From: DAOTVC01 sp034437215
GTDB lineage: Bacteria; Chloroflexota; Anaerolineae; B4-G1; SLSP01
Length of the DNA: 10,038 nt
Reading direction: 5' to 3'
NCBI GenBank assembly: GCA_034437215.1
Contig: DAOTVC010000032.1
Location: 1 to 10,038, forward strand
Shown: positions 1-7,009 of the stretch, in pieces
Position numbering within the stretch: position 1 is the stretch's first letter
Layout of the letters: the number at the start of each line of letters is the position of its first letter
Program-made: the position numbers and the translations under genes
The notes under the pieces: generated by a model
Database searches by the model: none
What the model was told of the DNA's origin: nothing
The model's input: only the letters and a program-made list of their open reading frames with translations

Positions 1-63
1 CTCCACGGCGGAAGATTGCGTGTCTGACGTCTCTACCTGCGTCTCACACCGGCGTGAAGCGAG

Positions 64-80
64 CACCCCCGGAGGGGGTG
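64..80. repeat. Short perfect hairpin near left edge
   Basis: CACCCCC and GGGGGTG form a perfect 7-bp inverted repeat around a GGA loop, about 110 bp beyond the stop codon of the GTPase gene. On the minus strand no T-run follows it, so it is not a convincing intrinsic terminator. A function is not evident. Confidence 0.4.
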
Positions 81-160
81 GAATAGGAGTAGGTGTAGAT
101 CTCGTCGAATCCCGTCTGCTCTTTCACGCTTCACCTGTCGCGACTCTGATTGCAAAGCCC

Positions 161-188
161 ATGATAGGCGCTTTCTGGAAGATGTCAA
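161..188 (-). promoter_or_regulatory. Candidate sigma-70-type promoter reading out of the left edge
   Basis: On the minus strand a perfect TTGACA (183-188) is followed after 16 bp by TATCAT (161-166), which matches five of six positions of the -10 consensus. It begins just past the GTPase stop codon and would drive a gene lying left of the window. Only the sequence match supports it. The first 191 bases otherwise show no gene I can support. Confidence 0.45.
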
Positions 189-191
189 CTG

Positions 192-1181
192 TCAGGCGCG
201 CAGCTCCACCACGTCCCCGTCGTGCAGGACGTGATCGCGCCCCACCATCTGCCCGTCGTAGACGCCCGTGCCCCAGACGCGGGCCGACTCCAGGGTCTCC
301 AGGAAATCCCGGTGGATCTTCCCCGCGAACTCCTCGACGGTCCCCCCCACCTTCAGCACGAAGGGTGCATCGAGGTCGGGCTCCTTGCCGGGCCGCTTGG
401 AGTAGACACGGATGATGCCCAACGCGTCGTACAGGGTCTCCTGCAGCAGCTCGACGTTGCGCCCCGTCTCCACAGAGACGGGGACGAGGGTCCACGCCTC
501 CCCCAGAAGCTCCCGCAGCACCTCGAAGTCCTCGTCCATCCAGGCGTCGTCCACCTTGTTGACAGCGATGATGAAGGGGACGAAGGCCCAGCGAAACTGC
601 TCCGCGTACTGCTCCCGCCGGTGGCGCGGCGCGATGTGCTGCTCCTCGAGCAGAGCAATGGCCTTCTCGATCTGCTCGAGAGGGTAGGCCTGCAGATCCA
701 CCATGAGGAGGACGATGTCGGAGCGGCGGACGAGAGCCAGGAAGTCGGGATCGACGTACTCCTCGTTGAGAGGTGGTGTGTCGATAAGCTGGATCTGGAC
801 CTTCTTGACCATCATCATGCCCGGCGTGGGGCTCCAGGTGGTGAAGGGGTAGGGGGCTACCTCGGGCGTGGCGTTAGTCACCGCGCGCACGAAGGCCGAC
901 TTGCCGGTGTTGGGCGGGCCGATGACGGCGACCTGCCCCGCGCCCTCCCGCTCGATCTGGTAGACGGAGACCTGGCGGCTGGGTCCCCCCTTCCGCCCCG
1001 CGGGCGCCGAGCGCAGCTCCGACAGGCGCCGCTTGAGGTCGGCGCGCAGTTTCTCCGTCCCCTTGTGCTTGGGGACGAGACTGTACATCTCCTCGAGCGC
1101 CGCGACGCGCTCCTCCGTCACCTGAGAGGTGCGGAAGCGCTCTTCGGCTGCAAAGTAGGCGGGCGGTAAATTCGTAGGCAT
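192..1181 (-). CDS. Obg/DRG-like GTPase with C-terminal TGS domain
   Basis: This 329-residue protein is a P-loop GTPase of the Obg/DRG type, a family that generally acts on ribosomes or ribosome assembly. A helical N-terminal region (about 1-80) precedes the G domain, with G1 GPPNTGKS at 88-95, a switch I region with PFTT near 112-115, G3 at 134-137, G4 NKVD at 208-211 and a G5-like SVETG at 236-240. Residues from about 256 to 328 form a TGS domain, ending in the typical HDGDVVEL. The G3 motif reads DTPP rather than DxxG, so the glycine that normally contacts the gamma-phosphate is a proline. The ATG is preceded by GAGG at 8-nt spacing. A weak promoter-like pair (TTGTTG, 17 bp, TAGACT) lies just upstream. 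The gene stands alone. The family is clear; the exact cellular role is not. Confidence 0.9.
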   Translation of the reverse strand: MPTNLPPAYFAAEERFRTSQVTEERVAALEEMYSLVPKHKGTEKLRADLKRRLSELRSAPAGRKGGPSRQVSVYQIEREGAGQVAVIGPPNTGKSAFVRAVTNATPEVAPYPFTTWSPTPGMMMVKKVQIQLIDTPPLNEEYVDPDFLALVRRSDIVLLMVDLQAYPLEQIEKAIALLEEQHIAPRHRREQYAEQFRWAFVPFIIAVNKVDDAWMDEDFEVLRELLGEAWTLVPVSVETGRNVELLQETLYDALGIIRVYSKRPGKEPDLDAPFVLKVGGTVEEFAGKIHRDFLETLESARVWGTGVYDGQMVGRDHVLHDGDVVELRA

Positions 1182-1229
1182 CTCGTTGTCCTCGCTCCTA
1201 AGTCTACCTCAAGAGGGCAGGGACAACAA

Positions 1230-1261
1230 GTCACAGAGCGTGAGAAGTGAGGGGGGAGCAG
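1230..1261. repeat. Purine-rich intergenic repeat, copy A
   Basis: The plus strand carries GTCACAGAG, then GAGAAGTGAG, then GGGAGCAG. The same three blocks recur in the same order at 1694-1734 with small insertions. The match is imperfect and low in complexity, and I see no coding potential. It lies in the roughly 190-bp gap between the GTPase gene and the small GGW-repeat gene. Confidence 0.4.
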
Positions 1262-1308
1262 AGAGAAGGAGTAGAGAACTCGCCGGTCTTCGTCACTGGG
1301 GTACATCG

Positions 1309-1347
1309 AAAACCGGTGGGCACTCGCTCCAAGCGAGCACCCACCGG
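1309..1347 (-). terminator. Intrinsic terminator of the GGW-repeat peptide gene
   Basis: A 16-bp stem (1313-1328 with 1332-1347) closes on a 3-nt loop and is followed on the minus strand by TTTT (1309-1312), 23 bp after the stop codon of the small gene. The two positions that mismatch as plus-strand RNA (C opposite A) become G-U pairs in minus-strand RNA. The hairpin is therefore fully paired only in the transcript of the minus-strand gene, which fixes its orientation. Confidence 0.85.
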
Positions 1348-1370
1348 CTGTGGACTTCCAGATGCCGGAA

Positions 1371-1616
1371 TTAGATGGCGGACCAGCCACCGTCGGGAGT
1401 GATCTCATGGACGGAGGACCAACCACCATCGGGTGTGATATTGTGGGTGGAATACCAGCCACCGTCGGGGTCGAACTCAAAGGCCTCGGGCTCGATGCCG
1501 ATCGCCGACCAGCCGCCCGCCAAAAGGGGCTCCTGGCCAAGCGCCGACCAGCCGCCCAACGTCCCCACCAACAGTAACGCCAACACCACCAGCACGATCT
1601 TCAACCACGTCTTCAT
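1371..1616 (-). CDS. Small membrane or secreted peptide with GGW repeats
   Basis: An 81-residue protein that I do not recognise. Residues 1-20 are a basic start (MKTWLK) and a strongly hydrophobic run, fitting a signal peptide or membrane anchor. The rest is acidic and repetitive: GGW occurs at residues 21, 34, 52, 64 and 76. The last part is a 12-residue tandem repeat, GGW(Y/S)S(T/V)H(N/E)ITPD, followed by a final GGWSAI. An earlier pair shares GGWSA(L/I)G and a nearby EP. It is very probably a real gene: GGAGG sits 8 nt before the ATG, a promoter-like region lies upstream and an intrinsic terminator follows the stop. The adjacent two-component system may control it. It could be an envelope-stress peptide, a cell-surface repeat peptide or a precursor of a modified peptide; nothing here decides between these. 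Confidence 0.75.
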   Translation of the reverse strand: MKTWLKIVLVVLALLLVGTLGGWSALGQEPLLAGGWSAIGIEPEAFEFDPDGGWYSTHNITPDGGWSSVHEITPDGGWSAI

Positions 1617-1659
1617 CTCACTTGCCTCCTCTCTCGTAAAAGACTAACAACCTGTCCTC

Positions 1660-1688
1660 ACTATAGCAGGCAATCGTTACGAAATCGT
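1660..1688 (-). promoter_or_regulatory. Promoter of the GGW-repeat gene with a weak -35
   Basis: TATAGT (1660-1665, minus strand) is a good -10 lying 43 bp before the start codon. The hexamer 17 bp upstream (1683-1688) does not resemble TTGACA and is instead occupied by half of a direct repeat. This is the layout of a promoter that needs an activator bound at the -35 region. Confidence 0.5.
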
Positions 1689-1691
1689 TAC
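1672..1691 (-). promoter_or_regulatory. Direct repeat with 11-bp period, candidate response-regulator site
   Basis: On the minus strand GTAACGATT occurs twice (1683-1691 and 1672-1680), separated by TC, giving an exact 11-bp period, one helical turn. OmpR/PhoB-family regulators are known to bind tandem half-sites at this spacing and to activate promoters whose -35 they cover. The OmpR-type regulator encoded at 3308-3994 is the obvious candidate. That link is inferred from family knowledge and proximity. Confidence 0.55.
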
Positions 1692-1693
1692 AG

Positions 1694-1734
1694 GTCACAA
1701 AGAAGAGGAGAAGTGAGAGGTGAGTAGGGAGCAG
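1694..1734. repeat. Purine-rich intergenic repeat, copy B
   Basis: This stretch holds GTCACAAAG, then GAGAAGTGAG, then GGGAGCAG, in the same order as copy A at 1230-1261 but with extra GAGGTGAGT-like bases between blocks. It lies directly upstream of the GGW gene promoter and may be decayed simple-sequence repeat. Confidence 0.4.
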
Positions 1735-1745
1735 GACAATGGATC

Positions 1746-1868
1746 GGGTGTGTTTCAACTCAGTTGGAAGCTATCCATTAGCTGAAACGTAAAGCGTGAA
1801 ACGTGAGGATCTCACAGTTTACGTTTCACATTTCACGCCTCGACTTGGCTCAACTGAAACACACCCCC
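1746..1868. repeat. Palindromic intergenic repeat element, copy 1
   Basis: The element, about 123 bp, begins with GGGTGTGTTTCA and ends with its inverted copy. Inside are nested inverted repeats: TGAAACGTAAA with TTTACGTTTCA (11 bp, perfect), GTGAAACGT with ACGTTTCAC, and GTGAG with CTCAC. A shorter relative lies at 9096-9158, sharing GGGTGTGTTTCAAC and CAGTT at one end and TTCACGCCTCGA with a GAAACA end at the other. No coding sequence is visible inside. It resembles a miniature inverted-repeat element or REP-like sequence. It fills most of the gap between the sensor kinase and the GGW gene. Confidence 0.6.
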
Positions 1869-1893
1869 AGGGATCTGATGAAGTTGCTACAGA

Positions 1894-3306
1894 TCAGGCC
1901 CCCGGCAGGTTCCCCGGAAGACGCACGGTGAACTTGCTCCCCACGTCGACGACGCTCTCGGCACGTATGGTCCCCCCGTGGGCGCGGACGATCTCCCGCA
2001 CGATGGCGAGACCCAGCCCCGTGCTCTCCCCGCCCCGCGACGGGTCGCCGCGGTAAAAGCGTTCGAAGATGCGTTCGAGGGCCTCGGGCGGGATGCCCTC
2101 TCCGGTGTCGGCGACGGCGAGGACGACCTCCGACGGCGTGCCCGTCACGCTGACGGTGACCCGTCCCCCCGCCTCGGTGTGCTTCAGGGCGTTGCTCAAG
2201 AGGTTGTCGAGCACCTGGGCCAGGCGCCCCTCGTCCCCCCCGACGATGGTGGCCTCTTCGGGCGCCTCGATCCGCAACGCGATCCCCGCCTCCTCCGCCT
2301 GCGGCTCCCAGACCCGGGCGCGCTTCCGCGCCAACGATGCCAGGTCGACGGGCGCGCGCTCCACCCGGATCTGCCCCGCCTCGAAGCGCGCCAGATCCAG
2401 GAGCTGGTTGACCATCTGCCGCATGCGCCGCGACTCCTCGTAGATGGCCTCCGCGGCCTGCCGTTGGGCCGCGGGCGTCACCGCCGTCCCGTCGACCAGA
2501 GCCTGGGCGAAGCCCTCCACCGAGGTGAGAGGGGTGCGCAGGTCGTGGGCCACGTTGGCGACCAGGTCGCGTTGGGCCAGGCGGCTCGCCTCGACCTGCC
2601 GGCTCATCTCGTTGAAGCTACGGGCGAGCGCCTGCACCTCCTCGGGCCCCGCGACAGGCGCCCGGGCCTCCAGATCACCCTGCGCGATGGCGTCGGCGGC
2701 CGCGGCGACCTGCTGCAGGGGGCGGGCGACGGAGCGGGTGATGGCGAAGGCCAAGAGAGCGCTCAGGGCCAACCCCAGCAAGCCCGCCTGGAAGAGGGGG
2801 CGCAGGAGCACGTTGCGAAACTGGCGCAGGGCGGAGAAGGCAGGCGCGGGGCCGGCGGTGATGAGGATCCCCTGCGGCTTCTCGCCCTGGGACCAGGGCA
2901 GGGCGACGAGGAGCCAGCGCCGTCCGCCCTCGCGCACCTCCCCACCCCACTGCCGCCGTAGGGGCAGGCGCAGTTCGGGCAGCAGCGTCGTCAAGGATTC
3001 GCCCTCCCACCGCCCTGCACTGTCGAAGAGGACCTCGCCCTCCCTGTCGGCCCAGAGAAGGCGGACCTCCTGCTCGGCGGCGACCTCGGGAAGGAGGTGG
3101 CGGGGGTCGGCACCTGCGACCTCGCGGTCGACGTTACGGAGGAAGGCGGCGATGCCCCGCGCCTGGGCGCTCAAGCGGAGGAAGGCCTGGCGCTCCTCGA
3201 GGGGATCGCGGGCCAGGAGGAGCAGCAGCGCCGTGCTGACGCTGCAGAGCGTCACCAGGATGACGGCGAGAAAGGCCAGCAGAAGACGTCCGCGCAGGCC
3301 CCGCAC
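1894..3306 (-). CDS. Membrane sensor histidine kinase
   Basis: A 470-residue sensor kinase, partner of the response regulator just upstream. Membrane helices at about 8-32 and 170-192 bracket an extracytoplasmic sensor region of about 135 residues with no domain I can name. A HAMP linker follows (about 190-243), then the H-box NVAHDLRTPLTS with phospho-accepting His254, and the ATPase domain: N-box with N368 and N372, G1 DTGEGIP at 400-406, FERFYRGD at 414-421 and G2 GLGLA at 430-434. All catalytic motifs are intact. Translation starts at a GTG one base after the regulator's TGA, with a GGGGGGTGAG ribosome-site-like run in front, so the two are probably translationally coupled. The signal is unknown. 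No convincing terminator follows. Confidence 0.93.
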   Translation of the reverse strand: MRGLRGRLLLAFLAVILVTLCSVSTALLLLLARDPLEERQAFLRLSAQARGIAAFLRNVDREVAGADPRHLLPEVAAEQEVRLLWADREGEVLFDSAGRWEGESLTTLLPELRLPLRRQWGGEVREGGRRWLLVALPWSQGEKPQGILITAGPAPAFSALRQFRNVLLRPLFQAGLLGLALSALLAFAITRSVARPLQQVAAAADAIAQGDLEARAPVAGPEEVQALARSFNEMSRQVEASRLAQRDLVANVAHDLRTPLTSVEGFAQALVDGTAVTPAAQRQAAEAIYEESRRMRQMVNQLLDLARFEAGQIRVERAPVDLASLARKRARVWEPQAEEAGIALRIEAPEEATIVGGDEGRLAQVLDNLLSNALKHTEAGGRVTVSVTGTPSEVVLAVADTGEGIPPEALERIFERFYRGDPSRGGESTGLGLAIVREIVRAHGGTIRAESVVDVGSKFTVRLPGNLPGA

Positions 3307-3307
3307 C

Positions 3308-3994
3308 TCACCCCCCTGCCGTCAGACGGTAGCCGATGCCCGTCACCGTCTCAATGCGGACCTCGCTCCCCTCCAGCTTGCGCCGGAGGGCCGCCACGTG
3401 CACGTCGACGGTGCGCGTCTGACCGTAGTAGTCGTAGCCCCAGACGCGCTCCAGGAGCCGGTCGCGGCTGAGGACGATCTCGGGCTGTTCGGCAAAGTCG
3501 AGGAGGAGATCGAACTCCTTGCGCCGCAGCTCCACGGGCTCCCCCTTGATCCAGACCTCCCGCCGCGCCGGGCTGAGCTCCAGATCCCCCACGCGGACCC
3601 GGTCGCTCTCCGGCGCCGGATGGCCCGTGGCCCGGCGCAGGATGGCCTTGACGCGCGCGACGACCTCTCGGGGGTTGAAGGGCTTGGTGACGTAGTCGTC
3701 GGCGCCCAGCTCCAGCCCCACGATCTTGTCGACGTCGTCGTCGCGGGCGGTGAGCATGAGGATAGGGAGGTCGGCGTGCTCCCCGGCGCGGATGCGGCGG
3801 CAGACCTCCCAGCCGTCGGCGCCGGGCAGCATCAGGTCGAGGATGAGGAGGTCGGGCACGGGTGCGCTCTCCACCCGCTCGAGGGCAGCCAGGCCGTCGG
3901 CTGCCTCCTCGACGCGGTAGCCCTCCTGCTCCAGGTACATGCGGAGCAGGGCGCGGATGTTCTGCCGGTCGTCGACGACGAGGATGCTCTTCAT
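3308..3994 (-). CDS. OmpR/PhoB-family response regulator
   Basis: A 228-residue two-component response regulator. The receiver domain (about 1-120) has the acidic pocket D8 and D9, phospho-acceptor D53 in ILDLMLPG, T82 and K104. A winged-helix DNA-binding domain (about 130-226) has the recognition-helix signature TRTVDVHVAALRRKL near 193-207 and ends in the usual ETVTGIGYRL. Its length is typical of the family. It is phosphorylated presumably by the kinase encoded next, one base downstream. The gene starts 35 bp after ridA. No strong Shine-Dalgarno is visible in front of the ATG, which suggests coupling to ridA translation or a weak start. A likely target is the 11-bp-period direct repeat before the GGW-repeat gene; this is inferred. 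Confidence 0.95.
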   Translation of the reverse strand: MKSILVVDDRQNIRALLRMYLEQEGYRVEEAADGLAALERVESAPVPDLLILDLMLPGADGWEVCRRIRAGEHADLPILMLTARDDDVDKIVGLELGADDYVTKPFNPREVVARVKAILRRATGHPAPESDRVRVGDLELSPARREVWIKGEPVELRRKEFDLLLDFAEQPEIVLSRDRLLERVWGYDYYGQTRTVDVHVAALRRKLEGSEVRIETVTGIGYRLTAGG

Positions 3995-4029
3995 GAGCGC
4001 CGGGTCGTTTACCGAGGAGACAGCACTGC

Positions 4030-4407
4030 CTACAGAACCGCGATCGTCTCGATCTCGACGAGGGCGCCGAGGGGCAGGGCCGAGACCTCCACCGTCGAGC
4101 GGGCAGGGGGCGCCCCTTCGAAGAACTCGCCGTAGACGGCGTTCACCGTCTTGAAATGGGCGAGGTCGGTGACGAAGATGGTCGTTTTGACGACCCTCTC
4201 CAGCCCGCTGCCCGCTGCCGCGAGGACCGCGGCGAGGTTCTGCATGACCTGGCGGGTCTGGGCAGCGATCTCCTCCCCGACGAGTGTCCCGCTCTCCGGG
4301 TCGAGGGCGATCTGGCCCGCGGTGAAGACGAAACCGTTGCTCTTGATGGCCTGGGAGTAGGGGCCGACGGCGCCGGGTGCCTTGGACGTAGCGATGACCT
4401 CTCTCAT
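4030..4407 (-). CDS. ridA: RidA-family enamine/imine deaminase
   Basis: This 125-residue protein matches RidA (YjgF/YER057c/UK114) over its whole length. RidA hydrolyses reactive enamine and imine intermediates, such as 2-aminoacrylate released by PLP enzymes, in the cytoplasm. The family hallmarks are present: GPYSQA at 15-20, FTAGQI at 28-33, and the C-terminal signature PARSTVEV, whose Arg103 corresponds to the substrate-carboxylate-binding arginine, with acidic residues E118 and E120 nearby. GGAGG lies 4 nt before the ATG. It is first in a probable operon with the response regulator and kinase, an association with no obvious metabolic reason. The symbol is by family; archetypal RidA and close paralogues cannot be separated by eye. 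Confidence 0.92.
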   Translation of the reverse strand: MREVIATSKAPGAVGPYSQAIKSNGFVFTAGQIALDPESGTLVGEEIAAQTRQVMQNLAAVLAAAGSGLERVVKTTIFVTDLAHFKTVNAVYGEFFEGAPPARSTVEVSALPLGALVEIETIAVL

Positions 4408-4437
4408 GGTGCCTCCTTCTGGCGGATGGTAGGTACC

Positions 4438-4464
4438 GTTATACTACTCCTCGTTGGCGAGGAG
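4438..4464 (-). promoter_or_regulatory. Candidate -10 and adjoining hairpin upstream of ridA
   Basis: On the minus strand TATAAC (4438-4443) matches five of six -10 positions and lies about 30 bp before the ridA start. No good -35 sits 16-18 bp upstream. Immediately upstream, 4447-4464 is a perfect 7-bp inverted repeat with a 4-nt loop, over the spacer. It could be a regulator site, or the tail hairpin of the permease transcript, but no T-run follows it. The weaker reading is a plain promoter. Confidence 0.35.
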
Positions 4465-4552
4465 GCAAATCCGCCCCCGGCGCTACGGCTATTGCATTGG
4501 TAGATGCCCACTCCAGCCGCCGCTCACGCTAGTGCTCCCTGCCACCCCAACA

Positions 4553-7009
4553 CTACTCGTAGGCCAGCACCTCACGGATGGTGAGGCGGGAGGCGTTGCG
4601 CGCCGGCAGAATGCTCGCCACCACGGAGAGCAGGAGCACGACCCCCAACCAGATGAGGAAGCCCTGGAAGGTGAAAGCCGCCCGAGCGGGCGCGTTGAAG
4701 ATCGCCAGGCTGATGACGTTGGAGAGGAGGCGGGTGATGGGAAAGGAGAGCAGCGTCGCCAGGGCGTAGCTGAGGAAGCCGATGATGGCCCCCTCGACGA
4801 TGACGAGGCGCATCACGAAGAGGTCGTAGGCGCCGATGGCGCGGAGCACACCGATCTCCCGGGTGCGCTCCAGCACGTTCATGCTCATCGTCCCCGTCAG
4901 GCCGATGCTCCCCACGAGAGCCGTGAGGACCGCCATGACCAGAAGCACGCCGGTGAGGACGCCGAAGAGGTCGCCGATGGTGGCGCTGAGGGCGCCGCCC
5001 GCCTCCACCTCGCGCACGTGGTAACCGCGGTCGCGGAAGTGGCGGTCGAGGGCCTGCCCCACCCGCTCCTGAAAGGCCAGGTCGTGCCTCCGGGTGACGA
5101 TACGGTAGGCGGTGGCGCGGTTGGTGAGGTGCAGCTCCCGCGCCAGATAGTCGTAGTTGGCGTAGGCCAGGAGCTCCCCACCCCCGGCGTACTGGAAGAT
5201 GCCCACCACCCGCCAGGTCTCCTCCTCTCCCCCGATCTCCAGCTGCACGCTGTCGCCGGGACCGAGGTCAGGGTCGGCGTCCCAGAAGGCGTCGTTGAGA
5301 ACGATGGCGTTTCGATCGCCCGGGCGCAGCCAGCGCCCCTCCAGAAGCACCGGCTCGAGGAGGTCGCTGTCGACGGGGGGCGCGAGAATCGCCACGCCGT
5401 CGGGCGGGCGACCGTCCTCGTGGGTGCGCTCCGCCGAGGTCACGATCCAGGCCTCGACGCGCTCCACACCGGGCACCAACAGCGCCTGCTTCGTCACCGT
5501 GTTGACGGAGTAGGGGCGGGCGAAGTCGAGGTTGACGTCGGCGAGGAAGTAGCGCCCCAGCTCCTCCACCTTGAGGTTGAGGGAGACCTGGGTGTTGAAG
5601 ACGGAGATGAAGATGGCGCCGCCCAAGGTGAGGGTGAAGAGGGTGAGCGCCAGCCGCCCCTTGCGCCGGAAGGTATTGCGGATGGAGAGGAGGAGGGGGC
5701 GGGAGAAGACGCGCAGGCGTCCCAGGAGCCCGTCGAGCCCGCTCTTCGCCGTCTGCCCGCCGCCCAGCCCCACGCTGCCCAACGCCTTGCGCACCGTCGT
5801 GCCCGATCCCCGCAGCACGGGCAGCATCCCCGCCCCCAGGGGCACCAGGAAGGCGACGACGACCTGAATAATCACCGCCAGCGGCACGACACGGAAGCCC
5901 TGCAGGCTGAAGTTGATGATCCGCGCGGCGAAGCCGGCGAGGGTGTAGGCCGCCCAACTGCCCAGGGGCAGGGCGAAGAGCAGCGCGATGAGGCTGAAGG
6001 CCCCAATGAGGGTCAGGTACATCCCCACGATCTGGCGACGCCGGGCGCCGACGAGCTTCATCACCCCCACCTGCCGGAGGTGCTGGTTGAGGAGCGCCGT
6101 CATCGTGTTGGCGATGAGGGAGCCGCTCAGAAAGAGCACCAGCACGCCCAGGATGGCGAGCACGCCCAGCAGCGCCTGCAGGATGGAGGCGAGGGGGTGC
6201 TCGCTGCTCCCGGAGAGCTCCGTCTGGTAGACCTCCCGCCCGCTGCGCTCCACGCGGTCGACCACCTGTCGGGTCAGCGCGCTGATGTGTTCTCGATCGT
6301 CCACCCGCTCCTCGACGGTGACGTAGAGGCGGTTGAGGCTCGAGGGCTGGTGCAGCCACGCCAGCGTCTCGTAGGTGATGTACCCCTTGGAACGCCCCAG
6401 GATGGCCCCGTAGCTGTAGGTGGGATCCTGAACGATGCCGGCGATGGGCAGCCTGCGCCGGGTGCCGTCCGCCAGCTCCAGGCGCAGCTCGTCCCCCAGG
6501 GCGACCTCCAGATCGTCGGGCGTCTGGCTCTCCAGGAGCACCTGCCCGTCGCGGGGTACGGCGACCCCCTCGAGGAGGCGCAGCCGGTTGATGCGCGACT
6601 CCTCGAAGTCGGGGATGGCCTCGAGCTCCAGCACCTGCCAGACGCCTGGAGCCGTCTCCACGCGCACGGTGGTCAGACGGCGCCCCTCGACCCAGGCGAC
6701 ACCGTCAAGGCGCCGGATGGTCCGCACGAAGGCCGGCGGGAAGGGATCGGTCACGATCTGGGCGTTGGCAGGGTTGACGGAGGCGTAGTCGGTGCGGAGA
6801 TCCTGGGAGAGGATGACGTAGGTCCCGGCGATCATACCGATGGCGAAGACGCCCACGGCGATGGAGGCCACGACCAGCAGGGTGCGAATCTTGTTCTCCC
6901 AGAGATCGAGCAGGACCTTGCGCCAGCGCGGACGCAGGTGCAGGCGCCGGGCAGGCGCCGCCTGCGGCTTCGTCACCGCGCTCTCGAGGGACGAGCCGTG
7001 GGCCGTCAT
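4553..7009 (-). CDS. ABC exporter permease with duplicated FtsX domain
   Basis: This 818-residue membrane protein holds two MacB/FtsX-type halves in one chain. The first has a helix at about 42-65, a periplasmic-type MacB core domain (about 70-275) and helices near 276-300, 330-360 and 375-398. The second has a helix near 450-472, another extracytoplasmic domain (480-675) and helices near 680-706, 733-757 and 783-803. Cytoplasmic loops carry the FtsX coupling motifs: LRQVGVMKLVGARRRQI (311-327) and TREIGVLRAIGA (716-727), the latter near canonical. Such proteins are mechanotransmission or lipid/lipoprotein/peptide export subunits; the substrate is not evident. Its ATG overlaps the preceding ATPase stop (ATGA), with GAGGAG in front. 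It needs no second permease, so the two upstream ATPases probably bind its two halves. Confidence 0.92.
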   Translation of the reverse strand: MTAHGSSLESAVTKPQAAPARRLHLRPRWRKVLLDLWENKIRTLLVVASIAVGVFAIGMIAGTYVILSQDLRTDYASVNPANAQIVTDPFPPAFVRTIRRLDGVAWVEGRRLTTVRVETAPGVWQVLELEAIPDFEESRINRLRLLEGVAVPRDGQVLLESQTPDDLEVALGDELRLELADGTRRRLPIAGIVQDPTYSYGAILGRSKGYITYETLAWLHQPSSLNRLYVTVEERVDDREHISALTRQVVDRVERSGREVYQTELSGSSEHPLASILQALLGVLAILGVLVLFLSGSLIANTMTALLNQHLRQVGVMKLVGARRRQIVGMYLTLIGAFSLIALLFALPLGSWAAYTLAGFAARIINFSLQGFRVVPLAVIIQVVVAFLVPLGAGMLPVLRGSGTTVRKALGSVGLGGGQTAKSGLDGLLGRLRVFSRPLLLSIRNTFRRKGRLALTLFTLTLGGAIFISVFNTQVSLNLKVEELGRYFLADVNLDFARPYSVNTVTKQALLVPGVERVEAWIVTSAERTHEDGRPPDGVAILAPPVDSDLLEPVLLEGRWLRPGDRNAIVLNDAFWDADPDLGPGDSVQLEIGGEEETWRVVGIFQYAGGGELLAYANYDYLARELHLTNRATAYRIVTRRHDLAFQERVGQALDRHFRDRGYHVREVEAGGALSATIGDLFGVLTGVLLVMAVLTALVGSIGLTGTMSMNVLERTREIGVLRAIGAYDLFVMRLVIVEGAIIGFLSYALATLLSFPITRLLSNVISLAIFNAPARAAFTFQGFLIWLGVVLLLSVVASILPARNASRLTIREVLAYE

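Noticed and set aside
64..80. Hairpin beyond the GTPase gene as its terminator
   Set aside because: A perfect 7-bp stem, but no T-run follows and it lies over 100 bp after the stop codon.
222..1169. Long plus-strand frame opposite the GTPase gene
   Set aside because: The minus-strand frame has G1, G4 and TGS motifs; the opposite frame shows no domain.
57..1342. AAGCGAGCACCC shared between 57-68 and the terminator at 1331-1342
   Set aside because: A 12-base match within 10 kb of GC-rich DNA is near chance level, and the flanks do not align.
1375..1490. Regular 36-bp repeats suggesting a CRISPR-like array
   Set aside because: The units are in frame inside the 81-codon gene and encode the 12-residue GGW repeat; there are no unique spacers.
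1871..1898. GATCTG/CAGATC inverted repeat after the kinase gene as a terminator
   Set aside because: Only 6 bp with a 12-nt loop and no T-run on the minus strand.
2444..4135. Long plus-strand frame opposite the kinase and response regulator
   Set aside because: The minus-strand frames carry complete kinase and receiver motifs; the plus frame is Arg/Ser/Ala-rich noise.
4466..4552. Possible terminator between the permease and ridA genes
   Set aside because: Only 3-4 bp pairings such as GCAT/ATGC were found, with no T-run. I see nothing convincing in this gap.
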